A stretch of 64,000 nt of DNA from an uncultured Lachnospiraceae bacterium (GTDB taxonomy: Bacteria > Bacillota > Clostridia > Lachnospirales > Lachnospiraceae): NCBI GenBank assembly GCA_947631955.1, contig CANRNJ010000008.1, positions 1-64,000 on the forward strand. Reading direction: 5' to 3'. How positions within the stretch are numbered: the stretch's first letter is position 1; every line of letters starts with the position of its first letter. The notes beneath the pieces are model-generated. The model searched no databases, was not told the origin of the DNA, and saw nothing but the letters and a program-made list of their open reading frames with translations. Position numbers and translations under genes: made by a program. Below are positions 9,487 to 17,016 of the stretch, in pieces.

Positions 9487-9560
9487 TCGAAGCGACAGGA
9501 TTTGAACCTGCGACCTCTGCGTCCCGAACGCAGCGCTCTACCAAGCTGAGCCACGCTTCG
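9487..9560 (-). tRNA. tRNA-Pro (anticodon CGG)
   Basis: A 74-nt cloverleaf reads on the minus strand. The acceptor stem is CGAAGCG/CGCTTCG with discriminator A, the D arm is GCTCAGCTTGGTAGAGC, the anticodon stem CTGCG/CGCAG encloses loop TTCGGGA (anticodon CGG, reading CCG), and the T arm contains GGTTCAAATCC. C1-G72 is typical of bacterial tRNA-Pro. No CCA is encoded; TTTG follows the discriminator base. Confidence 0.97.
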
Positions 9561-9579
9561 ATACTTGCGAACAATTAAG

Positions 9580-9609
9580 ATAATACAATATCTTATAGAC
9601 TTTTGTCAA
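9580..9609 (-). promoter_or_regulatory. Promoter of tRNA-Pro
   Basis: A sigma-A type promoter: TTGACA (9604-9609), an 18-bp spacer and TATTAT (9580-9585), read on the minus strand, about 20 bp upstream of the mature tRNA 5' end. Confidence 0.75.
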
Positions 9610-9678
9610 CGTTTCTGCAAGAATATTTACCAAGAATATTTTTATATGAGATCTTCGATCCGGCAGACAAATTATAAG

Positions 9679-9707
9679 TTGACAGCTTAATGCAAGGCGA
9701 GTATAAC
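9679..9707 (+). promoter_or_regulatory. Promoter of the antiporter gene
   Basis: TTGACA (9679-9684), a 17-bp spacer and TATAAC (9702-9707), about 35 bp upstream of the antiporter start codon. It is divergent from the tRNA-Pro promoter 70 bp away. Confidence 0.75.
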
Positions 9708-9742
9708 TGTTTTTAGAAAAAAAACGATCGAGAGTGAAGATT

Positions 9743-10933
9743 ATGGAATCATATGAAATACTGAAGGATCTTGCTATCATCCTTCTGTCCGCCAAGTTCT
9801 TGGGCATTGTTGCAAGAAAATGTAAAGCTCCGCAGGTAGTCGGAGAGATCATCGCCGGACTCTTAGTGGGGCCATGCGTGTTCGGCTGGATCAGCCAGAT
9901 GGATTTTATCGCGCAGATAGCGGAGATCGGTGTTATCATCCTGATGTTTGAGGTGGGTCTGGAATCGGATCTGAAAGAACTTTTAAAAACGGGGCCTATC
10001 GCTTTTCTGATCGCATGCGCGGGCGTTTTTGTACCGCTTGTACTGGGATCTCTTCTATATATGGGATTCTACGGTATGGCGCCGTGGGGAAGCGAGGCTT
10101 TCTACAAAGCGGTATTTATCGGTACGATCATGACCGCTACCAGCGTCAGCATAACGGTGGCATCACTTCAGGAACTGGGAAAGATCAAAACCAAGGTCGG
10201 GACGACCATTGTAAGCGCGGCGATCATAGACGATGTGCTTGGGATCATCGTGCTGACTTTTGTGATCGGATTCAAGAACCCTGACTCCAGACCGGGCACG
10301 GTGGTCATAAAGACCATATTGTTCTTTGCCGTGGCGGTCATCGGCGGTTTTATCGTCTACCGGGTATTTGCCAAACTGGACGAACGGTATCCCCATACAA
10401 GGCGTATTCCGATCGTCAGTCTTGCTTTCTGTTTCGCCCTGTCCTACATAGCGGAAAAATACTTCGGGATCGCGGACATCACCGGCGCATACATAGCGGG
10501 CGTGGTGCTGTGCAGCTTAAGCGATAACGAATATATCGAACGAAAGAGCGACGTGATCTCATATATGTTCTTCGGCCCTATCTTTTTCACCAGCATCGGG
10601 CTTAAGACGTCTTTCAATACCATGAACGGTAAACTGTTTGCGTTCTGCATCTGCTTTGTTGTCGTCGCCCTTGCCGCCAAGATCATCGGATGCGGACTGG
10701 TCGCAAAGGTATGCCGATTCAACATGGCGGATTCTCTTAAGATCGGCGTAGGCATGATGACCCGCGGGGAAGTCGCCCTGATCGTATCTCAGAAGGGCCT
10801 TGCTGCAGGACTTTTGGCTGCGGATTATTTCACCGCCGTCATTCTGCTGATCTTAGTTTCTTCTATCGCTACACCGATCATTCTGAAGCTTTTGTATACA
10901 AAAGACGCAAAGAAGTCAGGCGCTGCCGCCTGA
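9743..10933 (+). CDS. CPA2-type cation:proton antiporter (KefB/NapA-like)
   Basis: Integral membrane protein of 396 aa with about 12 hydrophobic segments, of the Na+/H+ or K+/H+ exchanger superfamily CPA2. The TM3 region with EIIAGLLVGP and the conserved Asp pair region SAAIIDDVLGIIVL (around residue 160) match the NapA/KefB ion-binding site. It lacks the C-terminal TrkA-N/RCK domain of KefB/KefC, so it is the short membrane-only form. An in-frame GTG lies nine bases upstream, but the ATG has the better spacing from the GAGAGTGAAG element. It stands alone, with its own promoter and a strong terminator. The transported ion is unknown. Confidence 0.9.
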   Translation: MESYEILKDLAIILLSAKFLGIVARKCKAPQVVGEIIAGLLVGPCVFGWISQMDFIAQIAEIGVIILMFEVGLESDLKELLKTGPIAFLIACAGVFVPLVLGSLLYMGFYGMAPWGSEAFYKAVFIGTIMTATSVSITVASLQELGKIKTKVGTTIVSAAIIDDVLGIIVLTFVIGFKNPDSRPGTVVIKTILFFAVAVIGGFIVYRVFAKLDERYPHTRRIPIVSLAFCFALSYIAEKYFGIADITGAYIAGVVLCSLSDNEYIERKSDVISYMFFGPIFFTSIGLKTSFNTMNGKLFAFCICFVVVALAAKIIGCGLVAKVCRFNMADSLKIGVGMMTRGEVALIVSQKGLAAGLLAADYFTAVILLILVSSIATPIILKLLYTKDAKKSGAAA

Positions 10934-10944
10934 CTTTCTTTTTT
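10908..10944 (+). terminator. Strong intrinsic terminator of the antiporter gene
   Basis: AAGTCAGGCG, loop CTGC, then CGCCTGACTT followed by TCTTTTTTC. The hairpin overlaps the antiporter stop codon. The complementary strand may also help stop transcription converging from trxA. Confidence 0.85.
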
Positions 10945-10987
10945 CTGTCTGACTTCTTATTTATCCCCTGTTACCGGGCATCTGTTC

Positions 10988-11305
10988 CTACAGGGCCTGA
11001 TCGATCTGGTCTGCCAGCGCTTCTTTTGACATGGCGCCCACCAGTGAGGCTTTCTCCTCGCCTTTAACGAAGATCTTCATCGTCGGGATCGACATAATGC
11101 GGTATTTCTCGGCGACCGCGGTTTCCTCGTCTATATTGCATTTACCTATCTTGACCCTGCCGTCGTATTCCTCCGACAGCTGCTCTACGACAGGCGCCAT
11201 CATTTTGCACGGACCGCACCAGTCGGCATAGAAATCTACCAGCACCGGAATATCCGAATTCAATACTTCCTCGTCAAAATTTGCCGTTGTAAATCTGTGT
11301 TCCAT
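10988..11305 (-). CDS. trxA: Thioredoxin
   Basis: Small cytoplasmic disulfide reductase of 105 aa, the usual thioredoxin length. It has the canonical active site WCGPC (Cys30 and Cys33) in DFYADWCGPCKMM and the cis-Pro loop SIPTM. It keeps cytoplasmic protein thiols reduced and supplies electrons to ribonucleotide reductase and similar enzymes. GGAG precedes the ATG. It lies 14 bases downstream of trmB and is presumably transcribed with it. No thioredoxin reductase gene is adjacent. Confidence 0.97.
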   Translation of the reverse strand: MEHRFTTANFDEEVLNSDIPVLVDFYADWCGPCKMMAPVVEQLSEEYDGRVKIGKCNIDEETAVAEKYRIMSIPTMKIFVKGEEKASLVGAMSKEALADQIDQAL

Positions 11306-11319
11306 AGTGTTCTCCTTTC

Positions 11320-11958
11320 TTATCTGGAAATAATATACTTAAAAATCGGGTTTCCCATGGAGGAAAAACGTTCCTCATATTCTGTCATTACATTGCCCTG
11401 CATCATCTCTTCATCGTGATGCAGGTCGCGGGTCATTCGGTCAAGATGCCATCCGGCGGGCTTAAGTTCATCCAGCGCAAACTGAAACAGATCTTCATTA
11501 TCCGTCTTAAACTCTATGACGCCGTCTTTTACAAGTATTTCATCATAACGCCGCAAAAATTCACGCGAAGGCAATCTTCTTTTGGCGTGACGGTCCTTCG
11601 GCCACGGATCGGAAAAATTAAGATAGATCCGCTCCACTTCCCCGTGATCGAAAACTTCCGTGATCTCCTCCGCTTCCATGCGGATAAAAAAAAGATTCGG
11701 CAGCGGTTCCGCCTCCATTTTCTGAATACCCCGGATAAGCACACTGGAATATTTCTCGATCCCGACATAGTTGATATCCGGATTCATTTTTGCCAGATCC
11801 ATGATAAATCTGCCTTTTCCCATGCCGATCTCCACCCGGATGGGATGATCGCTGCCAAAGATCTCTTTCCATCTTCCTTTACAGGTCTTTGGCTCGTGTA
11901 TCACATAATCACTCTCGGTGATTGCTTCTCTGGAACCGGCTATATTTCGCAGTCGCAT
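11320..11958 (-). CDS. trmB: tRNA (guanine-46-N7)-methyltransferase
   Basis: SAM-dependent enzyme of 212 aa that forms m7G46 in tRNA variable loops. The SAM-binding VEIGMGKGRFIMDLA near residue 42 and YVGIEKYSSVL follow the family pattern; the motifs LNFSDPWPKDRHAKRRL (catalytic Asp region) and the C-terminal FKTDNEDLF and MTEYEERF segments are diagnostic of TrmB. The length is typical. It is first in a likely trmB-trxA operon with a good promoter upstream. Confidence 0.96.
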   Translation of the reverse strand: MRLRNIAGSREAITESDYVIHEPKTCKGRWKEIFGSDHPIRVEIGMGKGRFIMDLAKMNPDINYVGIEKYSSVLIRGIQKMEAEPLPNLFFIRMEAEEITEVFDHGEVERIYLNFSDPWPKDRHAKRRLPSREFLRRYDEILVKDGVIEFKTDNEDLFQFALDELKPAGWHLDRMTRDLHHDEEMMQGNVMTEYEERFSSMGNPIFKYIISR

Positions 11959-12025
11959 GCTCTTTCTCCGTCATATTTATGCAGGCACATCCGCAGACAA
12001 CGCCTGTCTTTTTCTGTGCTTATAC

Positions 12026-12054
12026 ATTATAACAAAATGTGTATTTTTTGTAAA
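12026..12054 (-). promoter_or_regulatory. Promoter of trmB-trxA
   Basis: On the minus strand, TTTACA (12049-12054), a 17-bp spacer and TATAAT (12026-12031), about 65 bp upstream of the trmB start. Confidence 0.65.
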
Positions 12055-12122
12055 TTAGCTATGGTTTTTCAATAAAATAGTGTATGATGGTAAAAGATGA
12101 TATCATGGAAAGGTCTAATACT

Positions 12123-13604
12123 ATGTTGTTTTATTATATAAAGGATCGGACAAAGAGGTCTGTCTGTGCCGTTCTTTCTGCGGCGCTTTTTGTCTGCGGC
12201 CTGAGTATGTCCGGTACGACGGCTCATGCCGCATCGCTGGACGAACTGGCTGCGGAGGCGGAAGCCCGGAAATCTCTGCCCATCCAGACGAACGAGATCG
12301 ACAACTGGCCCGCCGGTCCCGCCATCAGCGCGGAGTCCGCTATCTTGATGGATGCCAATACCGGCGTTATCCTGTACGGAAAAAACATACATGAGAGATG
12401 TTATCCGGCGAGCACCACGAAAATCCTCACCTGTCTGATCGCAATGGAGCAGGGCAATCTGGACGATATGGTCACTTTCTCCCACGAGGCGGTGTTCAGC
12501 CTGCCCGCCGGATCTTCCAATATGGGAATGGACGAGGGGGAGGCCCTGACTTTGGAACAGTGCCTCTACGGTATTCTGGTCGCCTCCGCCAATGAAGTGG
12601 CGAACGCGGTGGGAGAATATGTGTCCGGTTCTATCGAGGACTTTATCGCCCTGATGAATGAGAGAGCTGAGGAACTGGGCTGCACCGACAGTCATTTTAT
12701 GAACACGAACGGACTGCCCGACGACAATCATTACACTTCGGCTTATGATCTGGCGCTGATCTCCTGTGCTTTTTTTCAAAATGAAATGCTCTGCAAAATC
12801 GGCAATACGCCCCGCTATCATTTTGAGCCGAGCGATACGCAGCCCGACGACTTTTACGAGAAGAACAAACATCAGCTGATCACCGGGGAGATTCCTTACG
12901 AGGGCATACTCGGCGGAAAGACCGGCTATACCAACGCGGCAAGACAGACTCTTGTTACCTGTGCGGAGAGAAACGGGCTGAAACTTGTGTGCGTTGTTTT
13001 TAAGGAAGAATCTCCGGCGCAGTTTACAGATACCGTTGAATTGTTTGATTACGGGTTCAATAATTTTCAGACGGTGAATATCGCAGAAAATGAAAACAGA
13101 TATCAGATAGAATCCTCCAGTTTTCTGGAAACGGGGAACGATATCTTCGGCAGTTCCAAGCCGATCCTGTCCTTGGATCCGGACAGCTATGTCATCATCC
13201 CGAATACTATCTCCTTCGATGAACTGGATTCAAGCATAAACTACGAAGTATCCAGAGAAAACAGTATCGCGCAGATCTCTTACACATATCACGACGCCTA
13301 TGTCGGAAGCGCCTATCTCAACGCGGCATCCGCCAACGTATCTTCTTATGATTTCGCGTCGGATGCAATCGTGGCCGATCCGGTCGAGAGCGAGCCGGAG
13401 CCTCCGAAGGAAACGACGATCTTTGTAAACGTCAAAAACGTCCTGATCGGCGTTGTCACGTTTGCCGGCATTGTGATCCTGCTGTTCATCATCCGCGCAT
13501 TTGCCAGAAACGGCAGAAATGCCCGGCGCCGGAAAAACCGCGTCAAGAGGAAGCAGAACCGCCGGGAGCGGATACGATCTCGTTTTGATGATTTCGACTT
13601 TTAG
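12123..13604 (+). CDS. D-alanyl-D-alanine carboxypeptidase (PBP5/DacF-like)
   Basis: Low-molecular-weight penicillin-binding protein of 493 aa that trims the terminal D-Ala from peptidoglycan stem peptides. The signal peptide has a probable cleavage site after AHA near residue 37. The serine peptidase S11 motifs are complete: SxxK as STTK (Ser97, Lys100), SAN in VASANEVANAV, and KTG in GGKTGYTN. A C-terminal beta-rich region follows, then a single membrane anchor (IGVVTFAGIVILLFIIRAF) and a very basic cytoplasmic tail. The ATG at 12123 has GGAAAGG eight bases upstream; two ATGs further upstream lack a ribosome-binding site. Its 3' end overlaps the convergent exonuclease gene by 62 bp. Confidence 0.93.
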   Translation: MLFYYIKDRTKRSVCAVLSAALFVCGLSMSGTTAHAASLDELAAEAEARKSLPIQTNEIDNWPAGPAISAESAILMDANTGVILYGKNIHERCYPASTTKILTCLIAMEQGNLDDMVTFSHEAVFSLPAGSSNMGMDEGEALTLEQCLYGILVASANEVANAVGEYVSGSIEDFIALMNERAEELGCTDSHFMNTNGLPDDNHYTSAYDLALISCAFFQNEMLCKIGNTPRYHFEPSDTQPDDFYEKNKHQLITGEIPYEGILGGKTGYTNAARQTLVTCAERNGLKLVCVVFKEESPAQFTDTVELFDYGFNNFQTVNIAENENRYQIESSSFLETGNDIFGSSKPILSLDPDSYVIIPNTISFDELDSSINYEVSRENSIAQISYTYHDAYVGSAYLNAASANVSSYDFASDAIVADPVESEPEPPKETTIFVNVKNVLIGVVTFAGIVILLFIIRAFARNGRNARRRKNRVKRKQNRRERIRSRFDDFDF

Positions 13605-14544
13605 AAGAGCGTTTGATCTTCCTCTGCTGCCTTGCCTTTTCCTGTTTGTCCCGGATGCCCGCAACCTCTTCTTCCGGAATGAACTTTTCCGTTTTAACGA
13701 CGTACACGGCTCCGTCTTCCGTTTTGCGGATACGGATCTTGGACTTCATATAGCCGTGTTTTTCACAATAGGATACGCTGTAATAATGTTTGCCGTTGGG
13801 TGAGAACCAGCGGATCTTTCTCCGCAGCGTCTTATGGCAAAGATAGCATTTCGCAGACATGACCGTCCGATCATCCAGCGCCTGCGCCTTATCTTCAAAC
13901 TTGCGGGAGATGTATTTCGCGTAAGTGTCAAATATCACATGGATCTCGGAATCCTTGTCCTTCGGGAGATGAAATACATCAAAAGAATAGCTGCCCAGTA
14001 CCTTTTCATCTAAAAGCGCCAGTATCTTGGCCGTGTAATAGGCATCGCTGAAAGCGCGGTGAAAGGGAATATCCTTTTCCACCGTCAAATAATCGATGGC
14101 ATATTCCAGAGAACGTCTTGATTTCTTATCCTCATAGGCAATGCTGAACAGTTTCTGCACATCCAAAAACCGGATCGGTCCGTCTGACAGCGGCTCCAGA
14201 TCATAATATCGGATATTTCTCTGCAATTCCGTCAGATCAAGCGGCCCCCATGTGCAGAAAATATAGTCTTCGCCGCACCATTCCCGAAACCGCGCCATCA
14301 CCTCGCTAAAGGGACGGCCCTGTTCAAGCTGCTCCATCTGCAAATGGATCAGCCGTCTGGTCACGCGGTGCATTTCATGATATACCTGCGGTTTGATAAG
14401 CTCATTAAATTCGCCGATCATTTTTCTGTCGCTATTCAATTTGATGGCGCCGATCTCGATGACCTCAAAGGGAAGGATCTTGGCGTCTTTCTCTTTTCCG
14501 GTATTGCTCTGGTTCCATTCCAGATCCATTATGACATAATTCAT
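13543..14544 (-). CDS. DEDDh-type 3'-5' exonuclease domain protein
   Basis: Protein of 333 aa with an N-terminal exonuclease domain of the DnaQ/KapD type. Motif I is DLEWNQ (Asp7, Glu9), Exo II lies around FCTWGPLDL, and Exo III is HRAFSDAYYTA (His and Asp), which together give a DEDDh active site. KapD of Bacillus, a relative, affects the start of sporulation, but orthology cannot be claimed. After residue ~200 there is a Cys pair in CYLCHKTLRRK with a later SYCEKHG, a possible small metal-binding element, and then a Lys/Arg-rich tail. The 3' end overlaps dacA in antiparallel fashion. Confidence 0.85.
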   Translation of the reverse strand: MNYVIMDLEWNQSNTGKEKDAKILPFEVIEIGAIKLNSDRKMIGEFNELIKPQVYHEMHRVTRRLIHLQMEQLEQGRPFSEVMARFREWCGEDYIFCTWGPLDLTELQRNIRYYDLEPLSDGPIRFLDVQKLFSIAYEDKKSRRSLEYAIDYLTVEKDIPFHRAFSDAYYTAKILALLDEKVLGSYSFDVFHLPKDKDSEIHVIFDTYAKYISRKFEDKAQALDDRTVMSAKCYLCHKTLRRKIRWFSPNGKHYYSVSYCEKHGYMKSKIRIRKTEDGAVYVVKTEKFIPEEEVAGIRDKQEKARQQRKIKRSSKSRNHQNEIVSAPGGSASS

Positions 14545-14574
14545 ACGCTTTCCTGCTGCTTCTTATGTATTTCT

Positions 14575-14620
14575 TATTAAAACATAAGCCGTAAGACTTT
14601 CCCTGCAAAATCCTACGGCT
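14575..14620 (-). terminator. Terminator after tRNA-Arg
   Basis: On the minus strand, AGCCGTAGG pairs with CTTACGGCT (9 bp, one wobble), followed by TATGTTTTAAT. It starts a few bases past the tRNA 3' end and should end the serS-DUF3881-tRNA transcript. Confidence 0.65.
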
Positions 14621-14626
14621 GTATAA

Positions 14627-14700
14627 CGTCCCTGACTGGATTCGAACCAGCGGCCTTTCGCTTAGGAGGCGAACGCTCTATCCTGCTGAGCTACAGGGAC
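14627..14700 (-). tRNA. tRNA-Arg (anticodon CCT)
   Basis: A 74-nt cloverleaf on the minus strand: acceptor stem GTCCCTG/CAGGGAC with discriminator G, D arm GCTCAGCAGGATAGAGC, anticodon stem TTCGC/GCGAA enclosing loop CTCCTAA (anticodon CCT, reading AGG), and T arm with GGTTCGAATCC. No CCA is encoded. The 5' end lies only 10 nt after the stop codon of the DUF3881 gene, with no room for a separate promoter. Confidence 0.97.
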
Positions 14701-14710
14701 AATATGAAAG

Positions 14711-15595
14711 CTATATGGCGGGATAATTAATATATCCCTGAAGCCATACGATTCCTTTAAACCTTCTGCCGATCTGCGGTTCCCCATACAGATCCTGTTT
14801 ATTGATACAGATATCAAACTGCAGATCGTTGCTGCTCAGGCGCATCACATATATCTCCTCGCCCGTAACCCGGTTGACCCGCAAAGCGATATCCAGAATC
14901 TCTCCCATAACGGAATATTGGTCACACTCTACGCCATAAGGCATAAAATAGGTGTCTACCAGACTGAAAACATCTTCTGTCAGTATTTTCCGGGAAATCG
15001 CCGTATAGGTATCCATGTCCTCTAACGTCAGGCTTTCGATTGCATCTTCGTCGCCTTTTCTGGCGGCGTCGATCAACTGATTTCTGTTCATGGAAGCCTT
15101 CTGTACCTTTTTTTTCTGCTTTTCATCCTTACTGATCGGTAAGATGATCGTGCCTTTCAGTGAAAGTCCGGACAAAGTAAGCGTAGTCCCGCGGATGGGC
15201 AGCAGATTTTCATACTGCGCTTTCACATAGGGCACCATATTCTGTAAATAAAAGATCAGACTCACACCTACCTTGATGTCGTCGCAGACACCGGCATAGG
15301 ATTCTTTGTCGGCATGCCGCTCCACAGACACATCTTCACAGGAACTAATGCCGGTACCTCTTAAGTAAGGATAAAAATAATCATAGGTAAATCTGTCGTT
15401 CTCGTCAAATTCGCCGCAAACGGCAATTCCCACATCCTTGGCAAAATCTTCACAAAATTCTGCAAGTATGGTTCCTTCGCCGTTGGATGTATAAGAGCGA
15501 TTTGTCGCATTGAGGATAACATCCGTGATCAGTTTCTGCTGCGCTGATCTCTCGGTCAGACTGCTAAAACCAATAGCTCGCATAAATTTATGCAA
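14711..15595 (-). CDS. DUF3881 family protein
   Basis: Protein of 294 aa resembling the DUF3881 family found mainly in Lachnospiraceae; its function is unknown. No membrane segment or signal peptide is seen. The start is a TTG giving an N-terminus MHKFMRAIGFS, chosen because a strong AAGGAGGTGG lies just upstream and because the family typically begins this way; the longer reading from 15634 would place the ribosome-binding site inside the coding region. A short Lys-rich run (DEKQKKKVQK) marks a linker in the middle. It follows serS by 39 bases and precedes tRNA-Arg, so all three probably share one transcript. Confidence 0.78.
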   Translation of the reverse strand: MHKFMRAIGFSSLTERSAQQKLITDVILNATNRSYTSNGEGTILAEFCEDFAKDVGIAVCGEFDENDRFTYDYFYPYLRGTGISSCEDVSVERHADKESYAGVCDDIKVGVSLIFYLQNMVPYVKAQYENLLPIRGTTLTLSGLSLKGTIILPISKDEKQKKKVQKASMNRNQLIDAARKGDEDAIESLTLEDMDTYTAISRKILTEDVFSLVDTYFMPYGVECDQYSVMGEILDIALRVNRVTGEEIYVMRLSSNDLQFDICINKQDLYGEPQIGRRFKGIVWLQGYINYPAI

Positions 15596-15634
15596 AAATT
15601 CCACCTCCTTCTGCTTCTTATATATTCGTGACAA

Positions 15635-16912
15635 CTATTGTATCTGTGTCATACCGCCCATATAAGGTTGAAGCACTTCCGGAATACGCACCGAACCGTC
15701 TGCCTGAAGATTATTTTCCAAAAAGGCGATCAACATTCTCGGCGGCGCGACTACCGTATTGTTTAACGTATGCGCAAAGTATTTCCCGTTTTTGCCGTTG
15801 ATGCGGATCCGCAGTCTTCTCGCCTGCGCGTCGCCTAAATTGGAACAGCTTCCCACTTCAAAATATTTCTGCTGTCTGGGCGACCACGCCTCCACGTCGT
15901 AGGATTTCACCTTCAGATCAGCCAGATCGCCGGAGCAGCATTCGATCGTCCTGACCGGAATATCCAAGGTACGGAATAAGTCTACCGTATTCTGCCATAA
16001 TTTGTCAAACCACATTGCAGAATCTTCCGGCTTACATACCACGATCATCTCCTGCTTCTCAAACTGATGGATGCGGTAAACGCCTCTCTCCTCGATGCCG
16101 TGCGCGCCTTTTTCCTTGCGGAAACACGGAGAATAGCTTGTCAGAGTCTGCGGAAGTTCTTCTTCCGGAATGATCGTATCAATAAACTTTCCGATCATGG
16201 AATGTTCGGAAGTTCCTATCAAATACAGATCCTCGCCCTCGATCTTGTACATCATGGCGTCCATTTCGGCAAAACTCATAACGCCGTCCACCACCGAACT
16301 TCTGATCATAAAAGGCGGGATACAATAAGTGAAACCTCTGTTGATCATAAAATCTCTCGCATATGCAAGAACGGCCGAGTGCAGTCTGGCGATATCGCCC
16401 ATCAGATAATAGAAGCCGTTGCCTGCCACGCGCCCTGCGGCATCCATATCGATCCCGTGGAAACGCTCCATGATCTCCGTGTGATAAGGGATCTCAAAAT
16501 CCGGTACGACAGGATCCCCATATCTCTTTATCTCTACGTTTTCCGAATCGTCTTTTCCAATAGGAACGGACGGATCGATGATATTCGGGATCAGCATCAT
16601 GTCTTTTCTGATCTTCTCGCGCAGTTCATTCTCCTGCTCTTCCAATTTGTTAAGACGCTCGGCGTTGGCGGCTACTTCCGCTTTCTTGGCTTCCGCCTCT
16701 TCTTTTCTTCCCTGACCCATCAGGGCGCCGATCTCTTTTGAAATTTTATTTCTGCTTGCACGGATATCATCCGCTTCCTGCTGCGCTTTTCTGACCTGTG
16801 CATCCAGTTCGATGACTTCGTCTACCAGCGGAAGCTTGTCGTCCTGAAATTTTTTTCTGATGTTTTCCTTGACAAGATCCGGATTTTCCCGCAAAAATTT
16901 AATGTCTATCAT
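15635..16912 (-). CDS. serS: Seryl-tRNA synthetase
   Basis: Class II aminoacyl-tRNA synthetase of 425 aa that charges tRNA-Ser. The N-terminal ~100 residues form the antiparallel coiled-coil arm (MIDIKFLRENPDLVKENIR start, then charged heptads), followed by the catalytic core with motif 2 SYSPCFRKEKG near residue 270 and motif 3 PPRMLIAFLENN at the C-terminus. I took the ATG at 16912, which has GGAG eight bases upstream; the longer frame reaching 17005 reads through a palindromic repeat rather than protein. No T-box leader is visible. It lies about 100 bases downstream of the HD-GYP gene. Confidence 0.97.
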   Translation of the reverse strand: MIDIKFLRENPDLVKENIRKKFQDDKLPLVDEVIELDAQVRKAQQEADDIRASRNKISKEIGALMGQGRKEEAEAKKAEVAANAERLNKLEEQENELREKIRKDMMLIPNIIDPSVPIGKDDSENVEIKRYGDPVVPDFEIPYHTEIMERFHGIDMDAAGRVAGNGFYYLMGDIARLHSAVLAYARDFMINRGFTYCIPPFMIRSSVVDGVMSFAEMDAMMYKIEGEDLYLIGTSEHSMIGKFIDTIIPEEELPQTLTSYSPCFRKEKGAHGIEERGVYRIHQFEKQEMIVVCKPEDSAMWFDKLWQNTVDLFRTLDIPVRTIECCSGDLADLKVKSYDVEAWSPRQQKYFEVGSCSNLGDAQARRLRIRINGKNGKYFAHTLNNTVVAPPRMLIAFLENNLQADGSVRIPEVLQPYMGGMTQIQ

Positions 16913-16920
16913 AATAATCT

Positions 16921-17000
16921 CCATTCCGGAGCGTTCTTGCAGCGAAGCGGCACGAATCTTGAGTCCGCGTCCGCTGTCATAGGAATTTGTGACGCTCCGG
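16921..17000. repeat. Palindromic repeat element upstream of serS (copy A)
   Basis: An ~80-bp element bounded by the inverted pair CCGGAGCG (16926-16933) and CGCTCCGG (16993-17000), with an internal imperfect inverted pair AGCGAAGCGG / CCGCGTCCGCT. Nineteen bases at its right end (16982-17000) recur exactly at 35794-35812, and CCATTCCGGAGCG (16921-16933) recurs there in inverted form. It resembles the short palindromic intergenic repeats of bacterial genomes. It lies between the HD-GYP and serS coding regions. Confidence 0.6.
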
Positions 17001-17016
17001 CACAAATCCCCATAAT

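Noticed and set aside
15596..15634. Longer N-terminus of the DUF3881 gene
   Set aside because: The extra 13 codons would contain the strong AAGGAGGTGG ribosome-binding site of the TTG start at 15595.
16913..17005. Longer N-terminus of serS reaching 17005
   Set aside because: It reads through a palindromic intergenic repeat, and SerS proteins begin close to MIDIKFLRENP; a good ribosome-binding site lies before 16912.
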